Shown: positions 32,081 to 42,042, counted from the first letter of the stretch. The stretch is 54,524 nt of DNA from GCA-2687025 sp964473525 (GCA_964473525.1 CAYYPK010000041.1:1-54524); one strand, 5' to 3'. Notes: generated from the letters alone by a model not told the origin. Program-made: numbers and translations.

Positions 32081-34216
32081 CTATGCGGGCGCGTTCATTT
32101 CAACAGTAGCCAGGCGGCGTATCTCGATCCCAGCCGGTATCTCATTATACGAAAGTACGACGAGGTTCGGTAGGTACGGCTCGGTGAGACGTTTGATGTG
32201 CGGCCGCAGTTGCGCGGCGCTCAGCAAGATAGGCTCGGTTTCCAACGGAGCCGCCTGCTCGATGGCGCGGCCGATGGACTCCATCACGCCTTGCACGTCA
32301 TCGGCGTCCAAAGCGAGGTAGGGGTTGCCGCCGGCGTCCCGCAGTTGCGATCCCATGGCATTCTCGAGCGCGGGGTCGAACGTGAAGACCGCCAACGTGC
32401 GGCCGGGCAGCAGGTAAGGTTCGCATATCTGGCGCGAGATCGCAGTGCGCACCGACTCGGTGAGCGTCGTCAGATCCTTCTCGTGGAGGCCGAAGTCCGC
32501 GAGCGCTTCCAGAATCGTCGTGATGTTCTTGACGGAGACGCCTTCGCGCAGCAGGTTCTGCATGACCTTCTGCACCTGACCGACGCTGAGCGTGTCGGGG
32601 ATGAGTTCCTCGATGACGACGGGGTGCGTGTTCTTCACCGTGTCGACGATGACTTGCACTTCCTGCCGCCCGAGCAGTTCGTGAGCGTACTGTCGGATGA
32701 CTTCCTTGAGGTGCGTAGTCATCACGGTGGGGGCGTCAACAACGGTGTACCCACCAAGTTCTACTTCTTCGCGGCGATCCGCGCCCACCCACGTCGCGGG
32801 CAACCCAAACGCCGGCTCCTGCACTTCGACACCGGGGATGGGCGTCGTCGCGCCGCCGGCGTCCATCGCGAGGAACTGGTTGATCATGAGTTCGCCGTCG
32901 GCGACCTCGGACCCATGGACCAGCACGGAATAGGTGTTCGGCTTCAACCGGGCGTTGTCGCGAATGCGTATCTTCGGAATCATGAAGCCGCGCTCGGTGG
33001 CGAATTCACGACGCAACCGCGCGATCTTCTCGGGGATGCTTCCCCGTGTGCTCGTATCGACCATTGGAAGGAGGCTGTACCCGATCATCACCTCCATCGG
33101 GTGCGGCTGAACGACATCGCCGTATTCAAGCTGTTCGAGTTCCTCGAGTGGCGAGGGAATCTCGGCGGCCGGCAGTTCCTCGTCGCTCGTCAGAGCTCTG
33201 GGCATAACGCGGAACCCGGCATACCCGAGAATCGCTGCTAATCCGAGGAACGGGAACAGAACGCCCGGGCTGCCCCAAGACGCCAGGACAACACCCAACC
33301 CAGCCACGGCAATCGCCGTCACGAGGATAGCGCGCGGTTGTGCGAGCGCCTGTGCTCCGATGTCCTGACCGAAGTCCTCGTCGGCGGTGGCGCCACGCGT
33401 CACGATGATACCGGCGGCGGTCGAGAGTAGCAGCGCGGGAATCTGCGCTACCAGCCCATCACCCACGGTCAACAGCGTGTAGGAATCGAACGCTTCGCGG
33501 AACCGCAAGCTGAACATCGCGACACCGATGATCAAGCCGCCAACGACGTTGATGATCGTGATGAGGATACCCGCGATGGCGTCACCCCGGACGAACCTGC
33601 TGGCGCCGTCCATGGCGGCGTAGAAGTCGGCTTCTTGGGCGATCATCTTACGCTGTCGCCGCGCCGCCTCTTCGTCGATGAGACCGGAGTTCAAGTCCGC
33701 GTCGATGGCCATCTGCTTACCCGGCATCGCGTCCAGGGTGAACCTCGCCGACACCTCGGCGATACGGGATGCACCCTTGGTGATGACGACGAACTGAATG
33801 ACGACCAGGATGATGAAGATGACGATACCGACGACCGCGTTGCCGCCCATGATCAGTTCACCGATGGTGCTGATCACTTTTCCGGCGACCGCCTCAAGTC
33901 CTCTGCCCTGTTTGATGAGTTCCCCACCCGACAGAATCAGACGCGTCGACACGACGTTCAGCGCTAGTCGATACAGCGTCATGATGAGGAGCATGGTCGG
34001 GAAGACGGAGAAGTCGAGCGGGCGCTTGATGAACAGGGAGATCATCAGCGTGAAAATCGCCAGCGCCAGGTTGCACGCAATGAGCGCGTCCAGCATCCAC
34101 GGCGGAAGCGGAACGAACAGCATCATGATGATGCCGAGGACCGCTATGCCGACGGCCATGCCCGCGTTGCGCTGGGACCAAGTGCCCGGCGCCGTGGATG
34201 AGACCGTTCGTGCCAT
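32081..34216 (-). CDS. flhA: flagellar export gate protein FlhA
   Basis: A 711-residue inner-membrane protein of the flagellar type III export gate. The N-terminal half has about eight membrane segments, with the diagnostic RPLDFSVFPTMLLIMTLYRLALNV and the FHIPEP-like cytoplasmic loop (SARFTLDAMPGKQMAIDADL, then GLIDEEAARRQR). The C-terminal cytoplasmic domain follows (LLPMVDTSTRGSIPEKIARLRRE and VLEDLADFG-like ILEALADFGLHEKDL). ATG 34216 is used; the open frame reaches 34297 but that part does not look like FlhA. In many bacteria flhF and flhG lie between flhA and fliA; here they are absent. Could also be called a type III secretion SctV homolog, but its partner FliA argues for flagella. Confidence 0.94.
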   Translation of the reverse strand: MARTVSSTAPGTWSQRNAGMAVGIAVLGIIMMLFVPLPPWMLDALIACNLALAIFTLMISLFIKRPLDFSVFPTMLLIMTLYRLALNVVSTRLILSGGELIKQGRGLEAVAGKVISTIGELIMGGNAVVGIVIFIILVVIQFVVITKGASRIAEVSARFTLDAMPGKQMAIDADLNSGLIDEEAARRQRKMIAQEADFYAAMDGASRFVRGDAIAGILITIINVVGGLIIGVAMFSLRFREAFDSYTLLTVGDGLVAQIPALLLSTAAGIIVTRGATADEDFGQDIGAQALAQPRAILVTAIAVAGLGVVLASWGSPGVLFPFLGLAAILGYAGFRVMPRALTSDEELPAAEIPSPLEELEQLEYGDVVQPHPMEVMIGYSLLPMVDTSTRGSIPEKIARLRREFATERGFMIPKIRIRDNARLKPNTYSVLVHGSEVADGELMINQFLAMDAGGATTPIPGVEVQEPAFGLPATWVGADRREEVELGGYTVVDAPTVMTTHLKEVIRQYAHELLGRQEVQVIVDTVKNTHPVVIEELIPDTLSVGQVQKVMQNLLREGVSVKNITTILEALADFGLHEKDLTTLTESVRTAISRQICEPYLLPGRTLAVFTFDPALENAMGSQLRDAGGNPYLALDADDVQGVMESIGRAIEQAAPLETEPILLSAAQLRPHIKRLTEPYLPNLVVLSYNEIPAGIEIRRLATVEMNAPA

Positions 34217-34519
34217 CTTGTGAGATGTCTCCACGCTAATCGGAGGTAGACGCACGCATGCCCAAGAAAGCCTATTACGGGTGGCGTAGGAAGTCAACGA
34301 CGTGACGCGCGATCTGTGGCCCTGTGATGGCGGTCTGAAACATCCCTTCGTAGGCGGCCCTGGCGTGTGTCCAGAGTCGCGCCGACGCGTGACAGTTCAT
34401 TGTGCGGCGGCCGTCTGTCGTATACGCTGACGAGCGACGCTCCGCCCCCGCTGATGGACCGACGCTGGGTCGTCGGAAACACCAGCAAGTCCACCACACG
34501 CCCTGAGTTGCGGGACGCA
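34217..34519. other. 303-nt divergent intergenic region
   Basis: It lies between leftward flhA and the rightward CDF-like gene, and must hold both promoters. I find no sigma-28 (TAAA-N15-GCCGATAA) or clear sigma-70 match. In-frame starts for the CDF gene at 34367 and 34454 fall here but have no ribosome site. Confidence 0.3.
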
Positions 34520-35533
34520 ATGCGCGACGAACAGCACGCCGAAACGCAAGACCGCGCCGGCGACGCGTCGATCCCAGATCCCGTCGACGCGGAACACGAC
34601 CCGAAAGCGTCATTGGCATCACGCGCGCATCGGGTGGGATCGCGCCTCCTTGCTCTGCACGTCATGCTGTCGGTGGCGAAGTGCGTCGGGGGTACTCTCG
34701 GCGGCTCCTACGCGCTCATGGTGGACGGTGTGAACAGCCTTCGCGAGGTCGGCTCACGCCTTCCGACGCTGTTTCAGTACCGCCGCATCGGCGGCCGCCC
34801 GCATGCGCGCCACCCGTACGACCACGGCAAGATCGAGGACACTGCAGCGCACGTCGCCTGCTTCTCGCTTCTGCTCGCCGCTGGGGTGTTGGGAACGGTC
34901 GCCGCGTGGCGCTTGTTCAATCCGCACCCGCCGCCAGGCCTCATCGTCGCGGTGGTCGCCGGCCTGTCGCTCGGCGTTACCGAGGGAATGCACCGGATGC
35001 AGCACCGGCTCGCGGTGCAACTCCGCAGCCCGACGCTGACGGTCAGTGTGGGCAGACGGCGCACGGACATGGCCGCCACGGCATCGGTATTCCTCGGACC
35101 AGCGGCGGCCTATGCCGGTGGTCCTGAGATGTGGTGGTGCGATGACGTCGCCGCGCTGGCAGTCGCGCTTTGCATGGCGTATGGGGCGGCTTCGACGCTG
35201 TGGCGGCCGGGGCGCCAGGTCATCACGGGCGCCCCGCGGGCGGATGCCATGGCGTCCGTGGAGGCGTGCGCGCGGCAGTTTGAGGGTAACGGCGTCGTCG
35301 ACACGCGCTCCGCCACCGCGCGGGTGTTGGGGTCACACTACGTCGTCGAGTTGCGGGTTGTGGCGCCGCCTGACACGACCGCTCAGGAGGGGAAACACCT
35401 CGCCGACCGCATTCGCGGCCACATGCTCTACCTTACGCCGAACCTCCACGACGTTGTCGTGCACGTGGAACCAAGGCCGCTCGCCAACGACGATGAGAGT
35501 ACCGCCGGCCACGGTGAGTATAGCGACGGATGA
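34520..35533 (+). CDS. cation diffusion facilitator (CDF) family protein with altered metal site
   Basis: A 337-residue membrane protein of the CDF/ZnT fold: helices at about residues 45-65 (LLALHVMLSVAKCVGGTLGG), 105-125 and later, the family's HPYDHGKIED loop (HPYGHGK in relatives), and a C-terminal cytoplasmic domain with VVELRVVAPP. In TM2, the canonical (H/D)-S-L-x-D is N-S-L-R-E (VDGVNSLREVG). In TM5, H-x-S-D is R-R-T-D (RRRTDMAATASVF). Two or three of the four zinc ligands are therefore changed, so the protein may be inactive, move another ion, or act as a sensor. Start is uncertain: ATG 34520 is preferred by protein likeness, ATG 34454 is possible. Confidence 0.75.
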   Translation: MRDEQHAETQDRAGDASIPDPVDAEHDPKASLASRAHRVGSRLLALHVMLSVAKCVGGTLGGSYALMVDGVNSLREVGSRLPTLFQYRRIGGRPHARHPYDHGKIEDTAAHVACFSLLLAAGVLGTVAAWRLFNPHPPPGLIVAVVAGLSLGVTEGMHRMQHRLAVQLRSPTLTVSVGRRRTDMAATASVFLGPAAAYAGGPEMWWCDDVAALAVALCMAYGAASTLWRPGRQVITGAPRADAMASVEACARQFEGNGVVDTRSATARVLGSHYVVELRVVAPPDTTAQEGKHLADRIRGHMLYLTPNLHDVVVHVEPRPLANDDESTAGHGEYSDG

Positions 35534-35630
35534 GGCGCCGGGGCCACTTGTCCCGACCCGCGCCACGAGAGACAATCGCGGTCCACGCGCCGCCCGCCTT
35601 CACGCCCTACGCTGAGGACAGGACCGACCC

Positions 35631-37070
35631 ATGCGCGACCGGCCAAACATCCTGTTCCTGATGACGGACCAGATGCAGGGACGCGTTCTCGACCCGTCGC
35701 ACATCTGCCAGACGCCGAACTTCGACGAGCTAATGGAGCGTGGCGTCCGGTTCACGCGCGCGTTCACGCCGAACGCAGTATGTTCCCCCGCGCGCGCCAG
35801 CCTGATGACGGGCCTGCTGCCGCACAACCACGGCGTGCTGGAAGTCATCCACTGCGTGGACGAGGATCAGTCCAATCTGCGAGAACGCAAGCCGCACTGG
35901 GCGCAGCGCCTCGACCTGGCGGGCTATCGCACGGGATATTTCGGGAAATGGCACGTCGAGCGGACCAACGACCTCATGCCCTACGGGTGGGATACGGACG
36001 GGAACAGCGCGACATCGCTGTTCCAGGATCGCCGCGCCGAGGTCGCCCGGGAGCACGGTCGGGAGACGTATTCTCTCTCGAAGATGAACGACCAGCCTCC
36101 CGGGTATCGCCACTCGCTTCTCTATGGAGTGTCCAGCCTGCCACCGGAGGCGCGCGGCGTCGGCATCACGACGGACCTCGCGTACGACTTCCTTGAAGAG
36201 GCGACGGTGCACGAGGAGCCGTGGTGCTGCTTCGTCAGCGTCACGGAGCCGCACGACCCGTTCGTCGCTGGTGAAGAGGCGTTCGCGAAATACGACGTGG
36301 ACGACATAGAGCTACAGCCCAACGTCCGCGACGACCTGGAGGGACGCCCGGGCATCTATCGCAAGGCCGGGCTCACGTGGGAAGGCATTGCGGATCGCGA
36401 ACTACGCGAGGCAGCGGCGTGCTACTACGCGTCCATAACCGAGATTGACGAGCAGTACGGGCGCCTGCTGTCGCTCCTCGAAACGCGGCACGCTCTCGAC
36501 AACACGATCGTCGTGCTAACGAGCGACCACGGCGAGTTGCTCGGGGCGCACGGGCTGTTCTGCAAGAACTTCTCCGGCTTCGAGGAGGTGTACAACATCC
36601 CGATGGTGGTCGCCGGCCCGGGCGTCGCGGAAGGCGTTGAGTCGGACGCGCGCGTTGGGCTGCACGACCTATGCCCGACGCTCCTGGAACTCGCCGACGC
36701 CGAGCCCATCCGCGTGCCGGACTCGCGCAGCTTCGCGTCGGTGCTGCCCGACCCCTCCGCCGTCCCGGATCGCGAGTGGCGCAAGGGGTACGCCGAATAC
36801 CACGGCAACCGCTTCAAAGTGACGCAGCGCGTCATATGGGACGGGCCGTGGAAGCTCGTCTGGAATGGGTTCGACTTCGACGAACTCTACAACCTCGACG
36901 ACGACCCGTTCGAGATGACGAACCTCGCCGAGATACCGTCCTATCACCCGCGCGTGAACGAGCTCATGGCGCACGCCTGGCACGTCATCCGCGCTACGGA
37001 CGACACGTCGCTGCTGAACTCGCACTATCCGATACTGCGGCTTGGGTCCGTGGGGCCGGATGCCGTGTGA
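35631..37070 (+). CDS. type I sulfatase (Cys-type), second copy
   Basis: A 479-residue sulfatase-family hydrolase. The N-terminal metal-binding RPNILFLMTDQMQGR is followed by the formylglycine motif C51-S-P-A-R55 (AVCSPARASLMTG), FGKWHVE and LTSDHGELLGAHGLFCKNF (about 302-320). The C-terminus has the ELYNLDDDPFEMTNLAE subdomain. It is only distantly like the sulfatase at 14.2 kb, so it is a separate subfamily with its own substrate rather than a recent duplicate. A weak AGGAC ribosome site precedes ATG 35631. No signal peptide, suggesting cytoplasmic desulfation. Stands alone, convergent with the giant ATPase gene. Confidence 0.92.
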   Translation: MRDRPNILFLMTDQMQGRVLDPSHICQTPNFDELMERGVRFTRAFTPNAVCSPARASLMTGLLPHNHGVLEVIHCVDEDQSNLRERKPHWAQRLDLAGYRTGYFGKWHVERTNDLMPYGWDTDGNSATSLFQDRRAEVAREHGRETYSLSKMNDQPPGYRHSLLYGVSSLPPEARGVGITTDLAYDFLEEATVHEEPWCCFVSVTEPHDPFVAGEEAFAKYDVDDIELQPNVRDDLEGRPGIYRKAGLTWEGIADRELREAAACYYASITEIDEQYGRLLSLLETRHALDNTIVVLTSDHGELLGAHGLFCKNFSGFEEVYNIPMVVAGPGVAEGVESDARVGLHDLCPTLLELADAEPIRVPDSRSFASVLPDPSAVPDREWRKGYAEYHGNRFKVTQRVIWDGPWKLVWNGFDFDELYNLDDDPFEMTNLAEIPSYHPRVNELMAHAWHVIRATDDTSLLNSHYPILRLGSVGPDAV

Positions 37071-37080
37071 CCTCTCGGCC

Positions 37081-40000
37081 TCACCTCAGGGCAACCGCGT
37101 CGGAGTTCGTCGACGAGCCGTAGACCTGCTCCCACGTCTCGCCTCGGTCGGGTGATCGGTAGATACGGCCCTCCCACGTGCCCGCGTACATCCAGTCGTC
37201 CGAGGCAGCGATGGCGGTGGCGTAGAAGTCTGTGAGGGCGCCGTTGCGGGGGTCCCACCGCTCCACGTTCGGCCGCCAGCGGTAGACGCCGTGGCTCGTC
37301 GCGGCGTAGAGCGTGTCGCCCAACGTCAGCAAGCCGTAGACGAAGATGTACTCGTTGGCTGGGAGTCCGCGGTTGAGTTCGTCCCATCCTTCACCTGACT
37401 CGTTGAAGCGTAGGATACCATGCCCGCTCGTCCCCGCGTACAGCCCGTCTCCAACAGCGCCGATGACGGTGATCTTTGGGTCGGAGGGTCGGTCAGCAAT
37501 AGGTACCCACAACGGCTCTTGGTGGGTCAAGGGGACGCCCGTTGCTGACGGGTCGGTCGCGCATGTCAGACCCCTCGCGTCGTCGAAGTGCGCCATTGCC
37601 CACCGTGCGTTGTCTCCACCGACTTCAACCAACAAGACGTTTGGCCCAGCTTGCAGTTGCACGGGGTATGGCCGCCTGAGAGCCATCGGGCTGTACCATC
37701 GGGACAACCTCCAGTCCGGGCCCTGCGGAAGACGCTCTCCGTTCAACCACACACTGCCGGCATCCCTGGCTTCTACGAACAGCCTGGCGCCCCTGCCCTC
37801 GGTGGAGTGGATGATCGTCGCAAGGTAGACCGCGGCTTCGACGCGTGGCCCGTCGACGTCCATAAGATCCGTGGCCTGCACGAGACCGTCGTCGACGTGG
37901 ACTGTTTTCCATCGCCTATCTGGCGCGCTAGCCGCGTCTGAGGTTGGGAAACCGGCGACTGTGGACAGCTCTTCCTTCGACCACCCTCCGGATTGGGAGC
38001 CGCCCCTCTGATGGACGACTAGGGCCCGCCAGGCCGGTATCGCGCTCGCGTGACCACGACGGTAGACCTGATGGGGAGTTGGGTCAGCGACTCCGTACAG
38101 AGTGGAGCCGACCCCGAGCACAGTATGGAGCGCGACCATCTGGTTGCTCGGTGTTTCTGCGGTCCACTTCGCGCCCTGGTCCGCGCTGCCCCAATAGGAT
38201 CCCCATGCTCCGCGCAATACCAGGTCATTCCCGACGACCGCCGTTGATGCCCCTAAGACCGAGAAGAAGTCACCTTGTCCTCGGCGGTGGGCTGAGACCG
38301 CCTTGCGCCCGGTAGGGTCCATCGCGAAGACGCCATCTCGGATCGCCATAACCTCGTCGGGATGAACGCTCGTAGGTTCTGTGATCCATGTTGCGCCATC
38401 GTCTTCAGATACGGTCTGGTGACTACTGTTGATGTACGCGATCACGACTCCCCTGCCCGGGCTAAGAAGACCCCTAACAGGCGCGGCGTGGACGCCTGGA
38501 CGCGGGGCTATCGTTCCACGAGCCTGACGCCACTCGCCTTCATTGACTCTGGCGGGCTCTCCGTGTTCGGTCAGGTAGTAGCCGACCGACGCCCTGGTGT
38601 GCGCGCGCATGGCCCCCAGCCCTGCGGGCGGTGCTGGCAGCCGATACAGGTCGAACCCCTGTGCGGTCGGAGTAATGTACGCCCTAGCGTCAGGACTCAT
38701 GCTGGCACGGGCGAGCCGGAAGCCTACCGGTGTAGCGGGCCCGCTAGGAAGCCGCGTATTGATGTCCCAGACCCGTGCGACACCTTCGAACGGGTCCGTA
38801 ACCAGCAGCTGACGGGCGGCCGCATCCACTGAGATCCCCCAGGATGCGGTCGGCACTGTCACCGGCGTCCCCGCGCGTGAGAGGGTCTCAACATCCCAAA
38901 CGACAACGTGAGGCGTCGCGGAGGCCACGATGAGGCGCCGGCCGTCGGACGTGAACGCCGCCTCGTACGCAGAGTCACCCGCGTCGGTGGGTAGATAGCC
39001 GACCTGCGTCCCCGTATCGATGTCCCACAGGTCGACCCCACCGGCGCCGCACACGGCTAGGACGTGCTCAACAGGGCTGAAGGCGATCCCCCAGACGTAT
39101 GGCGCGCCTAACGGCTCACCGATCATTTCGCCGGTCTCACGATCCCAGACATGAGCGGCTACGTTCGAGGAAGCTGCAATCAGACTGCCGTCAGCGTGGA
39201 ACGCCACGTCTGTCGTCTGTGACGAAACCACACGTGGTGGCCATTCCTCTGTGCCGGTTTCTACATGCCAGAGGTGTACGAGACCAGCGCCCGTGCTGGC
39301 GGACAGCAGGTGCTGGCTGTCCGAACTGAACTGCATGCCCCACACCTCGGCGTTGTGGAGCAAGGGAGGTCTCAGCGGCTGCCACGTGGTCGTATTGAAC
39401 AGATGCAAGATTCCTTGATCGCCAACAGCCGCGACCTTTCCGTCCGGGCTGAACGCAGCTGATGCGCCAAACACGGTCGTCCTGAGCGACGTGAGGCTGC
39501 TGCGATCGGGCGTCGCTGCCGGTATCTTCCACGCAAGCACCCGGTTCTGCTCCGTGGAGTAAACCGCAAGGCGAGGGCGCATGGGGTCGAAGGCTGCGAC
39601 TCCCAACTCTGGATGCCAATATGGACGTCCTACGAGCTCTCCGGTCGCGATGTCCCATACGCTGACGAGATCGTCATCTCCGGTAATGCAAATCCGCCCT
39701 CCGGTTGGCCCAAGTGAAAACGCTAAGACCGGCGTTGCTAGAGTTGACTCCATCTGTCGCCACGTCTCAGTGTCCCAGATGGCGATAGGCTTGCCATTGG
39801 CGCAGGTTACGAGCCTCTTACCGTCGGGCGTGAAACGCGCGGTGCTCGCGTGCTGATCTCCATACTCCACTATGTGCAGCCTGGCGCCAGTGTCCGCGTC
39901 CCAGACCTCGACAGTTCTGCTGGCCGCGAGCGCTACCGCGTTCCCACTCGGGCTGATGGATACCGTCCTAGGCTCATAGGCCCCTAGGCTAGGTTGGGAT

Positions 40001-41796
40001 ACCAGTTTCCACGTGGTCGTCTCCCACACCTTGACGGTCCCTTGTGCGGACGCTGATGCAAGCCGTTCGCCACTGCGGCTGAATTCGAGGCCACGGACCC
40101 GGTGCTCGTGACCCACATCGGCGCGTATAGCCGCCCAAGTGTTGGTGTCCCACACGTGGATGCGACCGTTACGATCACCGACCGCCAGACGCTCGCCAGC
40201 GGGGCTGAAGCTCATTGCCGTGGCTTCTACGCCGACTGTCAACGGCCCGCGTTTGGGAACTCCGGTCATGGCGTCCCGGAGATGGATCTGACCACTAACG
40301 CTCGCAACGGCAAGGATCTGACCGTCCGGGCTGAATTGCACGCTCACCGGCCGCTGGATATTCATGACGAGATCGAGTCGATCTTCATACGGCGCGTGCC
40401 AAGATGCCCAGAGGCGCTCTGCGGACCCCCGCAGCGGGGAGCCCTCCGGAGCGTTCCTGCGCGCTTCCACCAGGTAAGCCAGCCCAAGGTCGTTGCCGTC
40501 CTCGAGCATCCTCACGCCCTGTTCAATCTGCGACTGCGCGGTGTCCTCAAGCGCTTGCCGCTCCACGCTCTGAGCCTTGGTTGTCTGTCGCATCGCCTGG
40601 ATTGCTAACACGGTTACGACCACGAGCACAGTGGCGGCTATCCCGCCCGTCCGCAGTATCCCTCGACGGTATGCTGCGCGCTGGCGTCGAAGTTCCGCGT
40701 CCGGCATGTTCTCTGATACCCAACGCGCGTCGAAAACGCGCTCGTAGATACGGTTGCGCACGCGCATATGTCCGTCGACTGCGTGGGCAATGCCGGACAG
40801 CTGCAGGGCATTCACAGACGGGTCGGTCTCGTCGTGTGGCACGGCTTTGCCAGCGCGCGCGTCGCGGTACCGCGCCAGGGCGGCAGCGGAGTCCACGTGT
40901 TCACTTCGCATGATGTTGCGCACGAACTGCAGGTTGCTGTCCTGCTCCTGCGCTCGCTCGGAGAAGAACATCTCCGCGCACAGGGCGTCTACGCCGTCCG
41001 CGTCCGTCACGGACATGTCGAACGCGACAGCTTGGCCCAAGCGCTGCGTGAGGTAGGGATGGCCGCCTGTCCAATGCACGACTCTGGACATCAGCACCGA
41101 CGAGATCGCATCGTCTCGACCCAGCCCGTTGCCGAGGGTCAGCGCCTCGGCCTCCGTGAAGTCCAACAGGTCGACACGGCGCCCAACGTTGAACGGCGTC
41201 ACGCGCGCATCGTCGATGAGGTCCGAAGGCGTGGCCACGCCGATGAGGCAGAAGCTAAGCCGCTCGAACGCTGGATCCTCGGCGCGTCTCGTATAGCACT
41301 CCCGAACGCCGGCGAAGAACTCATTCGTGGAAAAGGGGAGGCTTTGCACGATGTCGATCTCGTCGACGAAGACGACAATCCTGCCGTCCGTGCGTGGGAA
41401 GACTACCTGCTCGATGGCGTCCACCCAGCGTTGCATGGGACCTCGATGCTCGTGGTCGAACCAGAAGTCCTCTAGTTCATCCTCCAAGTCGACAGCACGC
41501 CCGAACCGCGAGAGAAGACCTTCGTACCATTGCTCCGGGGTGAGGTTCAGGCCGATGGCGGTGAGGTCGAGCACGACGGGGGTGGCGCCGTCCTCGCGCA
41601 GTCGCTGCGCGGTCCTTGCCATGAGCGACGACTTGCCCATCTGCCGAGAGGTAAGCACGTAGCAGAACTCGCCGTGCGACAGGGCGGCATACAGGTCTTC
41701 GTCAGCCTGGCGGGGAATGTACGACGGTGCGTCGGCGCGGAGGGTGCCTCCGGCGACGAAAAACTCCTCCGGCGACGCAGAATCTGGCGTTGCCAC
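37081..41796 (-). CDS. giant AAA-like ATPase - TM - WD40 - BNR repeat protein
   Basis: A 1571-residue multidomain protein. Residues about 10-360 are an AAA-like (AAA_35/STAND-type) ATPase: FFVAGGTLRADAPSYIPR, Walker A-like TSRQMGKSS (49-57), Walker B VVFVDEIDIV (141-150), GGHPYLTQRLG. After a basic stretch (RRQRAAYRRGILR) comes a single TM helix (about 383-401) and a coiled linker. Then follow roughly a dozen or more WD40 repeats (V-FSPDG--LAV-S-G-IHLWD pattern, about 480-1060), a region with Asp-box blades (SEDDGATWITE, SADQGAKWTAE), an insert resembling a galactose-binding beta-sandwich (about 1330-1400), and final BNR blades (YAGTSGHGILR, YAGTWEGRIYRS). By the positive-inside rule the ATPase is cytoplasmic and the propellers outside. 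A sensor or conflict-type STAND protein is likely. Confidence 0.85.
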   Translation of the reverse strand: MATPDSASPEEFFVAGGTLRADAPSYIPRQADEDLYAALSHGEFCYVLTSRQMGKSSLMARTAQRLREDGATPVVLDLTAIGLNLTPEQWYEGLLSRFGRAVDLEDELEDFWFDHEHRGPMQRWVDAIEQVVFPRTDGRIVVFVDEIDIVQSLPFSTNEFFAGVRECYTRRAEDPAFERLSFCLIGVATPSDLIDDARVTPFNVGRRVDLLDFTEAEALTLGNGLGRDDAISSVLMSRVVHWTGGHPYLTQRLGQAVAFDMSVTDADGVDALCAEMFFSERAQEQDSNLQFVRNIMRSEHVDSAAALARYRDARAGKAVPHDETDPSVNALQLSGIAHAVDGHMRVRNRIYERVFDARWVSENMPDAELRRQRAAYRRGILRTGGIAATVLVVVTVLAIQAMRQTTKAQSVERQALEDTAQSQIEQGVRMLEDGNDLGLAYLVEARRNAPEGSPLRGSAERLWASWHAPYEDRLDLVMNIQRPVSVQFSPDGQILAVASVSGQIHLRDAMTGVPKRGPLTVGVEATAMSFSPAGERLAVGDRNGRIHVWDTNTWAAIRADVGHEHRVRGLEFSRSGERLASASAQGTVKVWETTTWKLVSQPSLGAYEPRTVSISPSGNAVALAASRTVEVWDADTGARLHIVEYGDQHASTARFTPDGKRLVTCANGKPIAIWDTETWRQMESTLATPVLAFSLGPTGGRICITGDDDLVSVWDIATGELVGRPYWHPELGVAAFDPMRPRLAVYSTEQNRVLAWKIPAATPDRSSLTSLRTTVFGASAAFSPDGKVAAVGDQGILHLFNTTTWQPLRPPLLHNAEVWGMQFSSDSQHLLSASTGAGLVHLWHVETGTEEWPPRVVSSQTTDVAFHADGSLIAASSNVAAHVWDRETGEMIGEPLGAPYVWGIAFSPVEHVLAVCGAGGVDLWDIDTGTQVGYLPTDAGDSAYEAAFTSDGRRLIVASATPHVVVWDVETLSRAGTPVTVPTASWGISVDAAARQLLVTDPFEGVARVWDINTRLPSGPATPVGFRLARASMSPDARAYITPTAQGFDLYRLPAPPAGLGAMRAHTRASVGYYLTEHGEPARVNEGEWRQARGTIAPRPGVHAAPVRGLLSPGRGVVIAYINSSHQTVSEDDGATWITEPTSVHPDEVMAIRDGVFAMDPTGRKAVSAHRRGQGDFFSVLGASTAVVGNDLVLRGAWGSYWGSADQGAKWTAETPSNQMVALHTVLGVGSTLYGVADPTPHQVYRRGHASAIPAWRALVVHQRGGSQSGGWSKEELSTVAGFPTSDAASAPDRRWKTVHVDDGLVQATDLMDVDGPRVEAAVYLATIIHSTEGRGARLFVEARDAGSVWLNGERLPQGPDWRLSRWYSPMALRRPYPVQLQAGPNVLLVEVGGDNARWAMAHFDDARGLTCATDPSATGVPLTHQEPLWVPIADRPSDPKITVIGAVGDGLYAGTSGHGILRFNESGEGWDELNRGLPANEYIFVYGLLTLGDTLYAATSHGVYRWRPNVERWDPRNGALTDFYATAIAASDDWMYAGTWEGRIYRSPDRGETWEQVYGSSTNSDAVALR

Positions 41797-41956
41797 GGCG
41801 CTCCTTATCCTCTGTCGACTGCGTGGTTGGCGCGGAAGCTATTGTGCCGAGCGTTGCCAAGTTGAGCAAGGCTCAGGGCGCTGGGAACGCATATAGCCAG
41901 GGGCGAGCCAGACGCGTGTCTCGGCTCCCTGCCAGAGTCGTGGCGCCGCGTTAGGC

Positions 41957-42037
41957 CTACTGGTCGGAATTGCTCGCTGCGACTTCTCGCCCCGCCTCGT
42001 GCGTGCGAAGAGCGTCGCGCATGGTCGGGTCGGACCT
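41957..42037 (-). pseudogene. 3' remnant of a second Gfo/Idh/MocA oxidoreductase gene
   Basis: The minus-strand frame between stops at 42038-42040 and 41957-41959 encodes a peptide with RTHEAGREVAAS near its end, matching the C-terminus RSHEAGKEVAAR of the intact gene at 43130-44215. The similarity continues past both stop codons: exactly 55 nt further, both loci hold the same 20 bases (41902-41921 and 43075-43094). Equal spacing and the shared non-coding tail show a duplicated Gfo/Idh 3' end, the rest being lost. It now abuts the 3' end of the SDR gene. Confidence 0.7.
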
Positions 42038-42042
42038 TCAGC

